64,000 bases of DNA from Solirubrobacterales bacterium 67-14 (GCA_001897355.1 MKST01000002.1:263811-327810), one strand, 5' to 3'; counted from the first letter of the stretch, positions 48,852-56,782 are shown. Numbers and translations are program-made. Notes: a model not told the origin generated them from the sequence alone.

Positions 48852-50258
48852 CTACTTGACCCGGACTACCGCCCGGCCGTTCTTCTTGCCAGCGTTCTTG
48901 GACGTCGCCTTGAACTTCAGGACGGCCTTGCCGCGCTTGCGCTTGGCCTTGACCTTGAACTTCGCCGTCTTCGCCTTACCCGCAGCGACCTGGCCGAGGT
49001 TCACGCACTTCTTGACCTTGACCAGCTTCTTCGGGGCGTTCACGCACACCTTCACCCCGGTCGCCTTGGCCTTGCCGACGTTCTTGACCTTGATCTTGAT
49101 CACGGCCTTCTTGCCGCGCTTTACCGCCTTCTTCTTCGGCTGGATCTTCAGGTTGCCGAGCTTGGCCTTGCCATTCGGCGGTCTTATGCAGTTAGGCGGG
49201 GTGCCGGTCGTGCCCTCCGGGCAGACCTTTGCCTCGGTGACAGTCCAATTGAACGGGGTTTCCGGGCCCGTGCCGGTCTGGTTCTTCGCCCTGACCGTAA
49301 ACGTGTGAGAACCAACCGCGAGATCACTGTAGGACTGCGTACCTGAGTCACAGGCCGCGAACGCGCCCGTGTCGAGCTTGCACTCGAATCCCGTGACCGG
49401 GCTGGTCTCACCCTCACCGGCCTCGAACTTGAACTCGGCGGTGGTCTGCTCGGTCGACGTGGCCGGGGTACCGGTCAGCTTCGGGGCCTTCTCCGGGGCC
49501 GGGATAACGATCTCGCCACCGGCCTTGCCCGAGAACCAGATCGCGCCGGGGCCGCCCAGAAGGTCGTCGAGCTTCGGGCAGACGATGCTGGCCAGCGAAC
49601 CGCTTTCGACAACAGCAGACGGCAAGCTCGTCCAAGGAGCGATCGTCGCGCCCTTGCCGCTCGGAGGCGCAAACGGAGCCGCGTCATAGATAGCTGCCTC
49701 GCGTGGCGGATCGGCGGCCGCGTCACCCGGATCTGAGATCGAACCCGTCGTAGCCAAAGTGAGACTGAACCCGCTGATCCGGCACTTCGCGACCGAAGCC
49801 GGCGAACCGTGGTTGTAGACCGTGATCAATACATTGGCCGGCAACACGATCGACCCATCGCCCGTGTCAGCGTCGAAGCTTCCGGTCAACGGGCCATCAG
49901 CCTTGATATCGATCGTCGCGTCAACCACCGGAAGTGCGCCCTCGCCGGTCTCGAATCCTTCGAGCCGCTTCGGTGGAAACAGGAAATCCTCCTTCGCCGC
50001 GGTCAACGCTCCATCAGCCGCTACCTCGGTGTTGATCGTGACCGCCGGATCACCAACAGTCGGATCGGGAAGCTTTGCCCAGGTGCCAGACGGGCCGCCC
50101 AGATTGATCACGCCGCTATCGAAAGTGAAACCAACCTTCTCGGCTTTGGCGGGACCCGCGCCGAGCGCCAGGATGCCGATCAAAGCCAGGGCCGCTATCG
50201 CGGCCAGAAAACCTATGGGGCTACTTAGATGCCCCCCCCCCCGACAATTCGGGGTCAC
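48852..50258 (-). CDS. Secreted protein with shared basic C-terminal module; start affected by poly-G tract
   Basis: 468 residues as assembled, from GTG 50258. A signal segment (LAAIAALALIGILALGAG) starts after the tract, then a beta-rich domain, an Ig-like domain (EFKFEAGEGETSP), and a basic module ending KVKAKRKRGKAVLKF, homologous to that of the FG-GAP protein 90 bp downstream. The GTG has no ribosome site. A better start, ATG 50283 with AAGGAG, lies 25 bases upstream but is out of frame and hits TAG at 50221 because of the 11-G run; ten Gs would fuse it to this frame. Phase variation or an assembly error; see findings. Confidence 0.75.
   Translation of the reverse strand: MTPNCRGGGHLSSPIGFLAAIAALALIGILALGAGPAKAEKVGFTFDSGVINLGGPSGTWAKLPDPTVGDPAVTINTEVAADGALTAAKEDFLFPPKRLEGFETGEGALPVVDATIDIKADGPLTGSFDADTGDGSIVLPANVLITVYNHGSPASVAKCRISGFSLTLATTGSISDPGDAAADPPREAAIYDAAPFAPPSGKGATIAPWTSLPSAVVESGSLASIVCPKLDDLLGGPGAIWFSGKAGGEIVIPAPEKAPKLTGTPATSTEQTTAEFKFEAGEGETSPVTGFECKLDTGAFAACDSGTQSYSDLAVGSHTFTVRAKNQTGTGPETPFNWTVTEAKVCPEGTTGTPPNCIRPPNGKAKLGNLKIQPKKKAVKRGKKAVIKIKVKNVGKAKATGVKVCVNAPKKLVKVKKCVNLGQVAAGKAKTAKFKVKAKRKRGKAVLKFKATSKNAGKKNGRAVVRVK
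50232..50242 (-). repeat. 11-nt homopolymer (poly-G on coding strand)
   Basis: Eleven consecutive C on the plus strand within the first codons of the secreted-protein gene, between its ribosome-site-bearing ATG and its signal peptide. Homopolymers of this length are slippage-prone. Confidence 0.9.
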
Positions 50259-50283
50259 CCGCAGGTGCAGTTACGCGATTCAT

Positions 50284-50748
50284 GTCTGTCTCTCCTTCTT
50301 GGAGCCACCCGTCTGGGCGGCCGTCATTGCTGGAGCGAAACGACTCGACAGAAGCGCAGACCGGACGGGCCGACATCAGTCGGCGACTAGCCCTCGGTCC
50401 AAAATCCGGTGCTTTCATAGCCCCTTGCTCTCCTCGTCGAAATCACATTTCCGCCCAGATCCCCGGCGGGCTCTCCCCGGACAAGCCATCCCAAATACGT
50501 CTTGGAATGCCGCTCCCTGAAGAAACCCTCCCTTCAGATCCATTCGATACAACTTGTATCAGATTCGACTGTACATGTACAGGCGTATTCCTGTCAAGGG
50601 CAATCGAGGAGGCCATCAAGCGGCTTGGTTGCGCGAATTGCCGCGAGGGAGACCCGCGGCTCCATCGACGCCAAAGCCGCTCGTCGAATCTAAGTCAAGC
50701 GTTGAACCGGATTTCGCTCACACTCAAGTGATGTACTACAGTTACATC
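50284..50748. other. 465-bp intergenic region with several palindromes
   Basis: Divergent promoter region for the secreted protein and the RHH antitoxin. Palindromes seen: GATACAACTTGTATC (50546-50560), CTGTACATGTACAG (50569-50582, perfect) and GATGTA-N7-TACATC (50730-50748) ending at the antitoxin start. The last is suited to autoregulation by the RHH protein. ORFs crossing this region have no supporting features. Confidence 0.55.
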
Positions 50749-51000
50749 ATGTCGCTGACCCGCACCCAGATCTCACTTAGCGATGAAGACCGCAAAGTGC
50801 TCGAGGCTATGCGTCGGCGGACCGGCCAGTCGATGAGCGCGCTGATCCGTGACGCGATCCATTCGACCTATGGATCGGCGGGCTCAGTCGAAAGCGTCCG
50901 GGCAGCGCTCGATTCAACCTTCGGAGTCGTCTCCAGTGACCGCTCCGGCGAGGAGCTGGTCGACTCGATCCGGTCGGGACGACGGCTGACCGAGGCGTGA
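50749..51000 (+). CDS. Ribbon-helix-helix antitoxin (VapB-like)
   Basis: 83 residues from ATG 50749 (an earlier ATG at 50731 would add six). The N-terminal strand RTQISLSDEDRKVLEAMRRRTGQSMSALIRDAIHSTYG is a CopG/RHH DNA-binding fold; the C-terminal 35 residues (SSDRSGEELVDSIRSGRRL) would wrap the toxin. It overlaps the PIN toxin by four bases (GTGA). An inverted repeat directly at the start supports autorepression. Confidence 0.88.
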   Translation: MSLTRTQISLSDEDRKVLEAMRRRTGQSMSALIRDAIHSTYGSAGSVESVRAALDSTFGVVSSDRSGEELVDSIRSGRRLTEA

Positions 51001-51374
51001 GCACCTTCATCGACACCTCGATCCTGATCGACCACACCCGCGGTCTCCAGGCAGCACATGAGGCTTTGACCCGCGCCGTCGAGCAGGGGGAGCTTCACTC
51101 CAGCGAGATCGTCCGCACAGAACTGCTCGTGCTGATCCGAGACCAGGAACTGGAAGCGATCGCCCCACTGCTGGGAGCGATCATCTGGCACCCCGTCGAC
51201 CGGCAGATCTCCGAGGCCGCCGGCTCGCTCGGCCGCACCTGGCTGCCCTCCCACAACGGCATCGACGCCGCCGACTTCATCATCGCCGCAACAGCAACAC
51301 TGCTCAACGCGGAACTGCTGACCAAGAACGTCAAACACTTCCCGATGTTCGAGAACCTGACCGCGCCGTACTAG
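50997..51374 (+). CDS. VapC-family PIN-domain toxin
   Basis: 125 residues. PIN-domain acidic residues: Asp in MSTFIDTSILID, Glu in SSEIVRTELLVL, Asp in GIDAADFIIAATA and a C-terminal LLTKNVKHFPMF. Members are Mg-dependent endoribonucleases that cut tRNA or rRNA. GTG start overlaps the antitoxin stop. Likely stabilises the island or acts as a stress or phage-triggered toxin; the latter is speculation. Confidence 0.9.
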   Translation: MSTFIDTSILIDHTRGLQAAHEALTRAVEQGELHSSEIVRTELLVLIRDQELEAIAPLLGAIIWHPVDRQISEAAGSLGRTWLPSHNGIDAADFIIAATATLLNAELLTKNVKHFPMFENLTAPY

Positions 51375-51412
51375 CCAGATTCAGCACCGGCCTGGGGAGG
51401 TACCCTCGTTGC

Positions 51413-51640
51413 GTGACAAGGGCCGAACTACACGAACTGATTGACGCCCTGCCAGACGACTCACTGTCGGCCGTCGCGGTACTGCTCGAAAGGGCCAAGG
51501 ACCCCATCGTCGCCAAGCTTGACGCCGCACCCTACGACGACGAGGAGCTGACCGACGAGGATCGCCGGGCAGTCCACGGCGCATCAGGCGAGCCGGGTGT
51601 CCGTTGGGCGGATGCCTTCCCCGCAGAGCCACAATGTTGA
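51413..51640 (+). CDS. Orphan antitoxin-like small protein
   Basis: 75 acidic residues: MTRAELHELIDALPDDSLSAVAVLLER, then DEELTDEDRRAV and a short tail. The first part resembles small antitoxin or DUF2281-type proteins that start with ELHELIDxLPDD. No toxin gene follows in the usual place: the next pair (Xre/RES) is complete on its own. It begins with GTG about 38 bases after the PIN toxin, so may have been picked up with it. Function unproven. Confidence 0.6.
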   Translation: MTRAELHELIDALPDDSLSAVAVLLERAKDPIVAKLDAAPYDDEELTDEDRRAVHGASGEPGVRWADAFPAEPQC

Positions 51641-51658
51641 CTATGACATAATTCAGTC

Positions 51659-52021
51659 ATGGCGCTGACACAGATACGTCACGATACCAGCACTTTCACT
51701 GGCAGACTGAACGCCGCGTGCGAGGGCGCGGATCTCGGGCCGACCGAGCTTTCACGGATCATGCCAGCCAGCGAACGTACCCTGCGGCGCTGGCTGGACG
51801 GCGAAAGCCTCCCCCGCCAGCGCGACCGCGAACGCGCTCTTGAAGTCGTGGTCGTGCTCGAGGAACTGGCCCGAGTGTTCAAGCCGGAGGGAGCCGCGAA
51901 TTGGCTCTTTGCCCCGAACCAGGCATTCGACTTCACCAAGCCCGCCGATCTCCTCACCGAGGGCGAGTACCGCAAGGTGATCGCAGCGATAGAAGCGATC
52001 GGCGAAGGCGTCTTCGTGTAG
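51659..52021 (+). CDS. Xre/MbcA-type antitoxin of a RES-Xre pair
   Basis: 120 residues. A helix-turn-helix region (GPTELSRIMPASERTLRRWLDGESLP) is followed by the Xre/MbcA/ParS toxin-binding domain, ending PNQAFDFTKPADLLTEGEYRKVIAAIEAIGEGVF, as in antitoxins of RES toxins. Six bases separate it from the RES gene. It should neutralise the toxin and repress the operon. Confidence 0.9.
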   Translation: MALTQIRHDTSTFTGRLNAACEGADLGPTELSRIMPASERTLRRWLDGESLPRQRDRERALEVVVVLEELARVFKPEGAANWLFAPNQAFDFTKPADLLTEGEYRKVIAAIEAIGEGVFV

Positions 52022-52027
52022 CCGAAG

Positions 52028-52546
52028 GTGCTGGAGTACCTCGTTAAAGCCTTGGCCAAGGACGCGGCCGAGAAGTGGTCCGGCCTTGCTTACCGGCACA
52101 TATCCCCCACCTTCGATCCACTCTCAACCCGGGGTGCCGAACTGCACGGCGGACGCTGGAACAAGCCCGGCACGCCGGCGCTCTACCTCGCCCTCTCCAT
52201 GGAGACCGCGCGGGCCGAGTTCGACCGGCTGGTCGATTTGAGGGTCCAGGCCGCCTCCGACCTACATCCTCGAAACCTAGTTAGGGTGCAGCTCAACCTA
52301 GCCGAGGTCGTCGACCTTCAGGATGATTCGGTTCTCCGCGAGCTAGGAGCCAAAGACGGACGCTACGAGAACCTGTCTACGACCCTCTGCCAAGCTGCCG
52401 GAGAGATGGTGGCCGGCACCGGAGCCTCCGGACTGCTCGCACCGTCCGTGACCGGAATCGGCACCATCCTGGTCTCCTTCCCGCAGAACTTCACTGCCGA
52501 GGACGAGGCCAACCTGATCGACCAGACCGAGGTCGACTGGACATAG
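52028..52546 (+). CDS. RES-domain NAD-degrading toxin
   Basis: 172 residues. The RES core is present: Arg in GLAYRHISPTFDPLSTRGAELHGGRWN, GTPALYLALSMETARAEF with the conserved Glu, and a late Ser-containing GASGLLAPSVTG. RES toxins (MbcT-like) break down NAD+, arresting the cell. Starts with GTG just after the Xre antitoxin. All expected catalytic residues appear intact, so it is likely active when freed. Confidence 0.9.
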   Translation: MLEYLVKALAKDAAEKWSGLAYRHISPTFDPLSTRGAELHGGRWNKPGTPALYLALSMETARAEFDRLVDLRVQAASDLHPRNLVRVQLNLAEVVDLQDDSVLRELGAKDGRYENLSTTLCQAAGEMVAGTGASGLLAPSVTGIGTILVSFPQNFTAEDEANLIDQTEVDWT

Positions 52547-52549
52547 CCG

Positions 52550-52780
52550 CTACTGGCCGGCTCGCGCCAACAGCTCTGACGCTTTCACGTCGAGTGCCTC
52601 GGCGATCTTCAAGATCACGAGATGGCTGGGGTTGTGGTTTCCCCGCTCGATGCTGCTGTAGTAGTTGCGATGGAGCCCGGCCTTGAGCGCAAGTGCTTCC
52701 TGGCTTACTCCCTGCTCTTCTCGCATGTCCCTCATAGCGCGACCCAGCGCGAGGTTTTCCGGTGGTCCGTTCGTCGGCAC
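52550..52780 (-). CDS. Small Xre-family HTH regulator
   Basis: 76 residues consisting of one HTH_3 domain: LGRAMRDMREEQGVSQEALALKAGLHRNYYSSIERGNHNPS. Encoded convergent to the RES gene and divergent from a hypothetical protein. Two palindromes between it and that gene (52822-52855) are candidate binding sites. May regulate island functions; target not known. Confidence 0.88.
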   Translation of the reverse strand: MPTNGPPENLALGRAMRDMREEQGVSQEALALKAGLHRNYYSSIERGNHNPSHLVILKIAEALDVKASELLARAGQ

Positions 52781-52821
52781 CAGCGCAGCATCAAGCGTTC
52801 CAGCCTATATGTCTACCGTAG

Positions 52822-52855
52822 ATCAACTGTACGTTGATATGCTGTATCTAGATAC
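52822..52855. promoter_or_regulatory. Two palindromic operator candidates
   Basis: ATCAAC-TGTAC-GTTGAT (52822-52838) and the perfect palindrome GTATCTAGATAC (52844-52855) lie upstream of the Xre regulator in a locally AT-rich stretch. Also overlapping -10-like TATGCTGTAT. Likely controls both divergent genes. Confidence 0.5.
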
Positions 52856-52927
52856 GCTGCATAGTCCGTGGTGGGCCGGCCACGATGACCTGCCTCGACA
52901 TCACCCAGAACGATGGACGGAGGAAGC

Positions 52928-53392
52928 ATGCCGACTGAAAATGACCACGAGCCGACCTTCGACGGCGACGAGGCCATGACCCCGGGCGAGTCGTTGGAGT
53001 TCGCGGTGGCCGAGATCAAGGAGCTGCTGTACGTGGCAGAGAGCGCCTGGAGCGGGATCGTGATCGCGGCAGCGGAAATCCTGGCCGAGGAGCAGGGCAT
53101 CGACCCAGACCGCACCTTCTGGGCCACGTCACCGCTTTCCCTCAGTCCGCAAGGTCTGGCCTGGGTCGACGAGGAAGCAGAAATCGCCGACCTAAAACCG
53201 CCGCCCGACCCTAGCCAGGGGTGGAAGCTCGACCCGAAACACCACAACCGGATCCGCTACTGGTGGGGAGACAAGTGGGATCCACTGGTCCTCGGTAACC
53301 CCGAGAACATCTTCGCCTACAAGAAGATCGCGGCCGGCATCGAGACAGACCCGCCGAATCCGCCGCAGATCAAGCCCGTGCTGTCTCCCTGA
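52928..53392 (+). CDS. Hypothetical protein, about 154 residues
   Basis: Not recognised. Starts at an ATG preceded by GGAGGA (the ORF-track start five codons earlier lacks a site). The acidic product has one helical part (GESLEFAVAEIKELLYVAESAWSG) and an aromatic-rich C-terminal half with WKLDPKHHNRIRYWWGDKWDP, likely a small folded domain. No signal peptide. Divergent from the Xre regulator with shared operators, so probably controlled by it. Confidence 0.65.
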   Translation: MPTENDHEPTFDGDEAMTPGESLEFAVAEIKELLYVAESAWSGIVIAAAEILAEEQGIDPDRTFWATSPLSLSPQGLAWVDEEAEIADLKPPPDPSQGWKLDPKHHNRIRYWWGDKWDPLVLGNPENIFAYKKIAAGIETDPPNPPQIKPVLSP

Positions 53393-53693
53393 TCCTTGGC
53401 GCTGCCCGGGGCGGCAGCGTTGGCTCGCTTCACTCGCATCGGATGGGTGCCCAGATTTTTCCGTTGGCCTTCTCGCTGCACCTGCCAAGCGTCACTCGAC
53501 CGCAAGCCTGAGCACACCCAGATGGCGAGGCACCGCGCAACTGGCTCGTCTTCACCAAATGATCCGAGGGTGTTCCGCAAATCGTCCATTTGTGGTCAAG
53601 CCTACGCACACCGCAGGTCGGGGCCTCAGCTTCGACGGTTGGTGCTGGCCGTAGCGACACGAGGATCCCCACGTACAAGGAACCCATCAAAAC
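53393..53693. other. 300-bp gap, no supported gene
   Basis: Lies between two convergent genes. ORFs in both directions (for example 53396-53962 plus and 53430-53690 minus) have biased composition, no ribosome site and overlap the next gene. Possibly degraded coding sequence; nothing identifiable. Confidence 0.5.
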
Positions 53694-54581
53694 TCAGGAA
53701 GCGGAGACGATGTGTCCCCCAACGAAGATGCGTACGAGGCAGAGGCAAGCGGAGAACGCTGCATCCGCATCCTCATGAGGCACATTCTCTGGCACCGCCT
53801 CGTCGTCAGTCCCATGACGATCCGTCTGGCCTTGCCAAACAAGGTCCATCTGGGCTCGAACGTCGTCGACCGACCCGAGAGTCACGTTCCATTTCTCAGG
53901 GCGGTCCCTCATCGCGGAGATCATTTGACCGAGAGTCGCCCGATCATTGTTGGGCAAAATGACCGGCTTCGCCACCGCCTCGACTGCTCTCACCGCCTCC
54001 CGGTACGCACCCGTAGGGTCAGGTTGTCTTCCCATCAACTTCGACCAGGCTGCGGTCAGGTGATTGTGCGCCCGAGTCGCGTCGGTTGCCGTGTGTTCCA
54101 GCACGTCAGCCACCGGACCCACCGCGCGGCGCGTCAATCGATAGACCGACCCGCTGGAGGTCACTTCCCACGCGGAACCACCTTGACGAAGCTTGAGATT
54201 CAGGTCCGCGGTCCAATGTTCCGCGACAGTCCGCTCGTCCATGTGCTCACCACTCGAGAAACGCGGCCAGTGCGCGACCATCCAATCGATCACATCCAGG
54301 GCAAACTCCTGGTCGAGATTCACGCGTGCGATTAGGTCGTTCAAGCGACGCCAATCATCGCCTCCGCTAAGTGGCTCTTGGAGGCGCATCTCAAGTTGAA
54401 GATCAGTGAGGGCATCGTTTCTGATGAATGGCCCGTCATAAGGATCGTCGATCTCGAAAGACGCCTTAATCCAGTTGACGACGGGATCCCGAAGCCATGG
54501 GGGCAGACCTTCGTGAGGTTCGTCAAAACGAGGATCGGTCTCCCCCTGAAGCGATAAGGGCCGCCACGTCACGGCAGCCAT
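53694..54581 (-). CDS. HEPN/Abi-like protein behind a VapBC pair
   Basis: 295 residues, no signal peptide. The N-terminal half (PPWLRDPVVNWIKASF; ALDVIDWMVAHWPRF) is helical. The C-terminal half begins AYREAVRAVEAVAKPVILPNN and continues to LVWQGQTDRHGTDDEAV, a layout like abortive-infection C-terminal domains of the HEPN type, where an Arg/His motif cuts RNA. Here the short RHG is the only sign of such a motif, so nuclease activity is uncertain. Its gene starts 13 bases after the VapC-like toxin gene, so vapB-vapC-this gene look like one operon. Defence function is inferred. Confidence 0.6.
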   Translation of the reverse strand: MAAVTWRPLSLQGETDPRFDEPHEGLPPWLRDPVVNWIKASFEIDDPYDGPFIRNDALTDLQLEMRLQEPLSGGDDWRRLNDLIARVNLDQEFALDVIDWMVAHWPRFSSGEHMDERTVAEHWTADLNLKLRQGGSAWEVTSSGSVYRLTRRAVGPVADVLEHTATDATRAHNHLTAAWSKLMGRQPDPTGAYREAVRAVEAVAKPVILPNNDRATLGQMISAMRDRPEKWNVTLGSVDDVRAQMDLVWQGQTDRHGTDDEAVPENVPHEDADAAFSACLCLVRIFVGGHIVSAS

Positions 54582-54594
54582 CGCAATCTCGGCT

Positions 54595-55017
54595 TCATCG
54601 GATCAGCTGAACCTCGACCGCGACATCCGCGTCCGCCCAAACACGATCGGTCGTGAGCGCTGGTACTCCAAGCCGTTCTGCCAGCACAAGGCAAGCACGA
54701 TCAGCTAACGAAAGCCCCTGCTTCACCGTCAACGGACGTAGCCGTGCTACCTCGACACAATCCGCATCGGTCATGGGTTCGATGCTCAACGATCGTCCGA
54801 GAAGTCCCCGTTCGCGGTAGTCGGCTTCCAAGGCCACGGGGTCTCCGCCATCCATAGCCACCTTTGACAGCACCTCGGCCCAATTGACCACGCTGATGGT
54901 CGCGCGTCCAACCAGGGCGGAGGCGACTACTTCTTGACCGTCTTCACCATGTAGAAACGCGATCAGCGCCGAAGCATCCAGAACAGCCGTAGCCGTCCCG
55001 TCATCACTACTTGCCAC
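54595..55017 (-). CDS. VapC-family PIN-domain toxin (second)
   Basis: 140 residues. Acidic residues of the PIN fold: AVLDASALIAFLHGED, NWAEVLSKVAMDGG, SLADRACLVLAERLG and LTTDRVWADAD, all four acidic positions present. It overlaps the upstream VapB-like gene by 11 bases. A second, unrelated pair to the one at 50.7-51.4 kb. Confidence 0.9.
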   Translation of the reverse strand: MASSDDGTATAVLDASALIAFLHGEDGQEVVASALVGRATISVVNWAEVLSKVAMDGGDPVALEADYRERGLLGRSLSIEPMTDADCVEVARLRPLTVKQGLSLADRACLVLAERLGVPALTTDRVWADADVAVEVQLIR

Positions 55018-55195
55018 TAGACCGCTTGGTCTTGTGGCTCGACTCGTCCGCGCGGGCTTCAGCCCGACGCTCTGCGATCAGCTCGTCGGCCAGGTTTCGA
55101 CCCGGCGCCAAGTGGACGATGCTGCCCTGCGCATATTCGATCGCGGCGAGGCGCTCCTTCTCCTCGGCGTCAGTGACTTTGATCGCGTTAGCCAT
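55007..55195 (-). CDS. VapB-like antitoxin
   Basis: 62 residues, highly charged. The first part (ANAIKVTDAEEKERLAAIEYAQG) could hold a DNA-binding strand-helix, while the tail LADELIAERRAEARADES would bind the toxin. Identified mainly by size and overlap with the VapC-like gene. Antitoxin family not assigned. Confidence 0.75.
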   Translation of the reverse strand: MANAIKVTDAEEKERLAAIEYAQGSIVHLAPGRNLADELIAERRAEARADESSHKTKRSSGK

Positions 55196-55677
55196 AGCTT
55201 GATCTTACCGAGCAATCTCCGTCTTCCAACCGATTTCCAAACTCACGGTGCCAGACTTCCTGTCCGTTGGAGGCCCACAACCACAACTGGCTCATCGACT
55301 CGGATTCTGCTCTCCAGCGCTCCTCGGACCCCAACCAGCCACCGACCCACACAGTATCACCAGAACATACGTTCGCACGACGAGGTCGTGCCCGTATAGA
55401 GCTGACATCGTCTGAAACGCAAGCACACGCCCGAAACGCCTTGTGCAACAGGTGCAATCCACCGCAGTATGCGAATGGTCCTCGGCTAGCCAGTCGTCGA
55501 ACGAAAACCCGCGTCTTCTCTCGGATCAATGACGGAGAACCGACACTTACCCACTGGCGGCCACGTCCTACTAGTCGGGTGGCCGATGTGCCGTAACGCG
55601 ATTGATTGGGCCCCCGCCACATCCAACTACGCACCCTCAGCGTCAACCTGTCATCCGCCTCGGCTACCGTGAATCGC
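55196..55677. other. 480-bp divergent intergenic region, no supported gene
   Basis: Lies between the VapB-like gene and the PIN protein gene. Candidate ORFs on both strands (55188-55706 minus; 55267-55596 plus) have odd composition and no ribosome site, and they overlap each other. Lower GC than the chromosome flanks. Promoters for both neighbours should be here. Confidence 0.5.
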
Positions 55678-56601
55678 ATGCCCCACCCGCAGGTAGTCGA
55701 AAACACCGAGAATCAGTTCCCGCTACCTCCGAGCGGTCTCGAGTTCGGCGACCAGCTAGTCGCCGAACTGGGCACGGCGCTGCATGCGGTCCTAGACCAC
55801 TCCGGCGTCCGATTCGACGACATCAACGCTCGCACTAGCAGTGTATTCGTCGTGGGCTGGAATAAGCAGCAGTGGACCCAACTCCCTGGAGAAGCGGCGC
55901 CGTACGTCGGGCAAGCTCGCAAGGCCCTGACACGCCTCCGCGAATTCTCGGCCTGCGCCTCCCAAGATGCCCCTGACCGTCTCTCTGAGCTATCCGAGCT
56001 TGAGGATGCCTTCGAACGCCTTATCGAGCAACCGGGTGGCACCTATCCCGGTGGTGCACCCCATTCGACGATCGAGAAGATCCGCGAAAGGCTGGATCAG
56101 CAGCTCGCCGAATACCCGGCCATCGTTCGTCGCCTCCCATGCGCCCACGGTTTGGACCAGCGCCTGCTCGTTGTTGACACAAGCGCACTGCTCGATCGCC
56201 CCAATCTTCAAGACTGGACCCTTGACGATCAGGCGTGGGTCGTCGTTTTCGTGCCGCAGGTGCTCTCCGAACTCGACGAGCGCAAGCGTGATCCCCATAC
56301 GCGGGACGCCGCGCAAAAGGTGATCCGCCAGCTGGAGGAGTTCGACCGCCGCGGCGAGACCACCGTCGGCGTGCCGCTCGCCGGCAAGCTCACCGTCCGA
56401 GAAGTCGCCATTACCCCAAACATGAGCCAGACACTGCCGTGGCTGCACGCCGACACGCCCGACGACCTCATTATCGCCAGCGCGCTCGAGCTGCGCTGGG
56501 AAGACCTCACGAGCAGCATCGCCATCGCGGCCAGCGACCGCAACGTCCGAAATAAGGCGCGTCTCGCGGGCCTTGGAGTCATCCGGACCACCGAGCTGTA
56601 G
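55678..56601 (+). CDS. PIN-domain protein with long N-terminal helical region
   Basis: About 307 residues from ATG 55678; the track start adds 24. The first 180 residues are helical and unassigned. The C-terminal part is a PIN domain of the larger kind (PhoH/Nob1-like layout): LLVVDTSALLDRPNL (first Asp), VVFVPQVLSELDERKRD (Glu), TPDDLIIASALEL (Asp) and AIAASDRNVRNKARLAG (late Asp). All catalytic acids are kept, so an RNase is likely. No antitoxin gene is adjacent, so it is not a standard VapC. It sits directly upstream of the AAA/subtilase pair and may belong with it. Confidence 0.75.
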   Translation: MPHPQVVENTENQFPLPPSGLEFGDQLVAELGTALHAVLDHSGVRFDDINARTSSVFVVGWNKQQWTQLPGEAAPYVGQARKALTRLREFSACASQDAPDRLSELSELEDAFERLIEQPGGTYPGGAPHSTIEKIRERLDQQLAEYPAIVRRLPCAHGLDQRLLVVDTSALLDRPNLQDWTLDDQAWVVVFVPQVLSELDERKRDPHTRDAAQKVIRQLEEFDRRGETTVGVPLAGKLTVREVAITPNMSQTLPWLHADTPDDLIIASALELRWEDLTSSIAIAASDRNVRNKARLAGLGVIRTTEL

Positions 56602-56732
56602 CGTCCAGGGGCCGTAGTGAGCGAGCGCTCGCACGGCGTCCCGCCGAGGCCTGAGGTAACCTCGAAATGTGCTTCTCAAGCCTTCAGGCAGGATAGGTGT
56701 ATGGAAACAGTCCGCTTAGTACTGGCAGACTT

Positions 56733-56771
56733 ATTACCACGCTAATCGTTTCTGCTTATGGCGGTGGTAAT
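56733..56771. promoter_or_regulatory. Inverted repeat upstream of the AAA ATPase gene
   Basis: ATTACCAC (56733-56740) and GTGGTAAT (56764-56771) are 8-bp inverted arms 23 bases apart, ending 11 bases before the start codon. Suited to autoregulation, for instance by the HTH at the C-terminus of the ATPase itself. Confidence 0.5.
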
Positions 56772-56782
56772 CTACAGGTGCC

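Noticed and set aside
53396-53962. 188-residue plus-strand ORF
   Set aside because: Overlaps the HEPN-like gene antisense, and its composition is unlike a folded protein.
55188-55706. 172-residue minus ORF and 55267-55596 plus ORF
   Set aside because: They overlap each other, lack ribosome sites, and have no domain-like patterns; left as intergenic.
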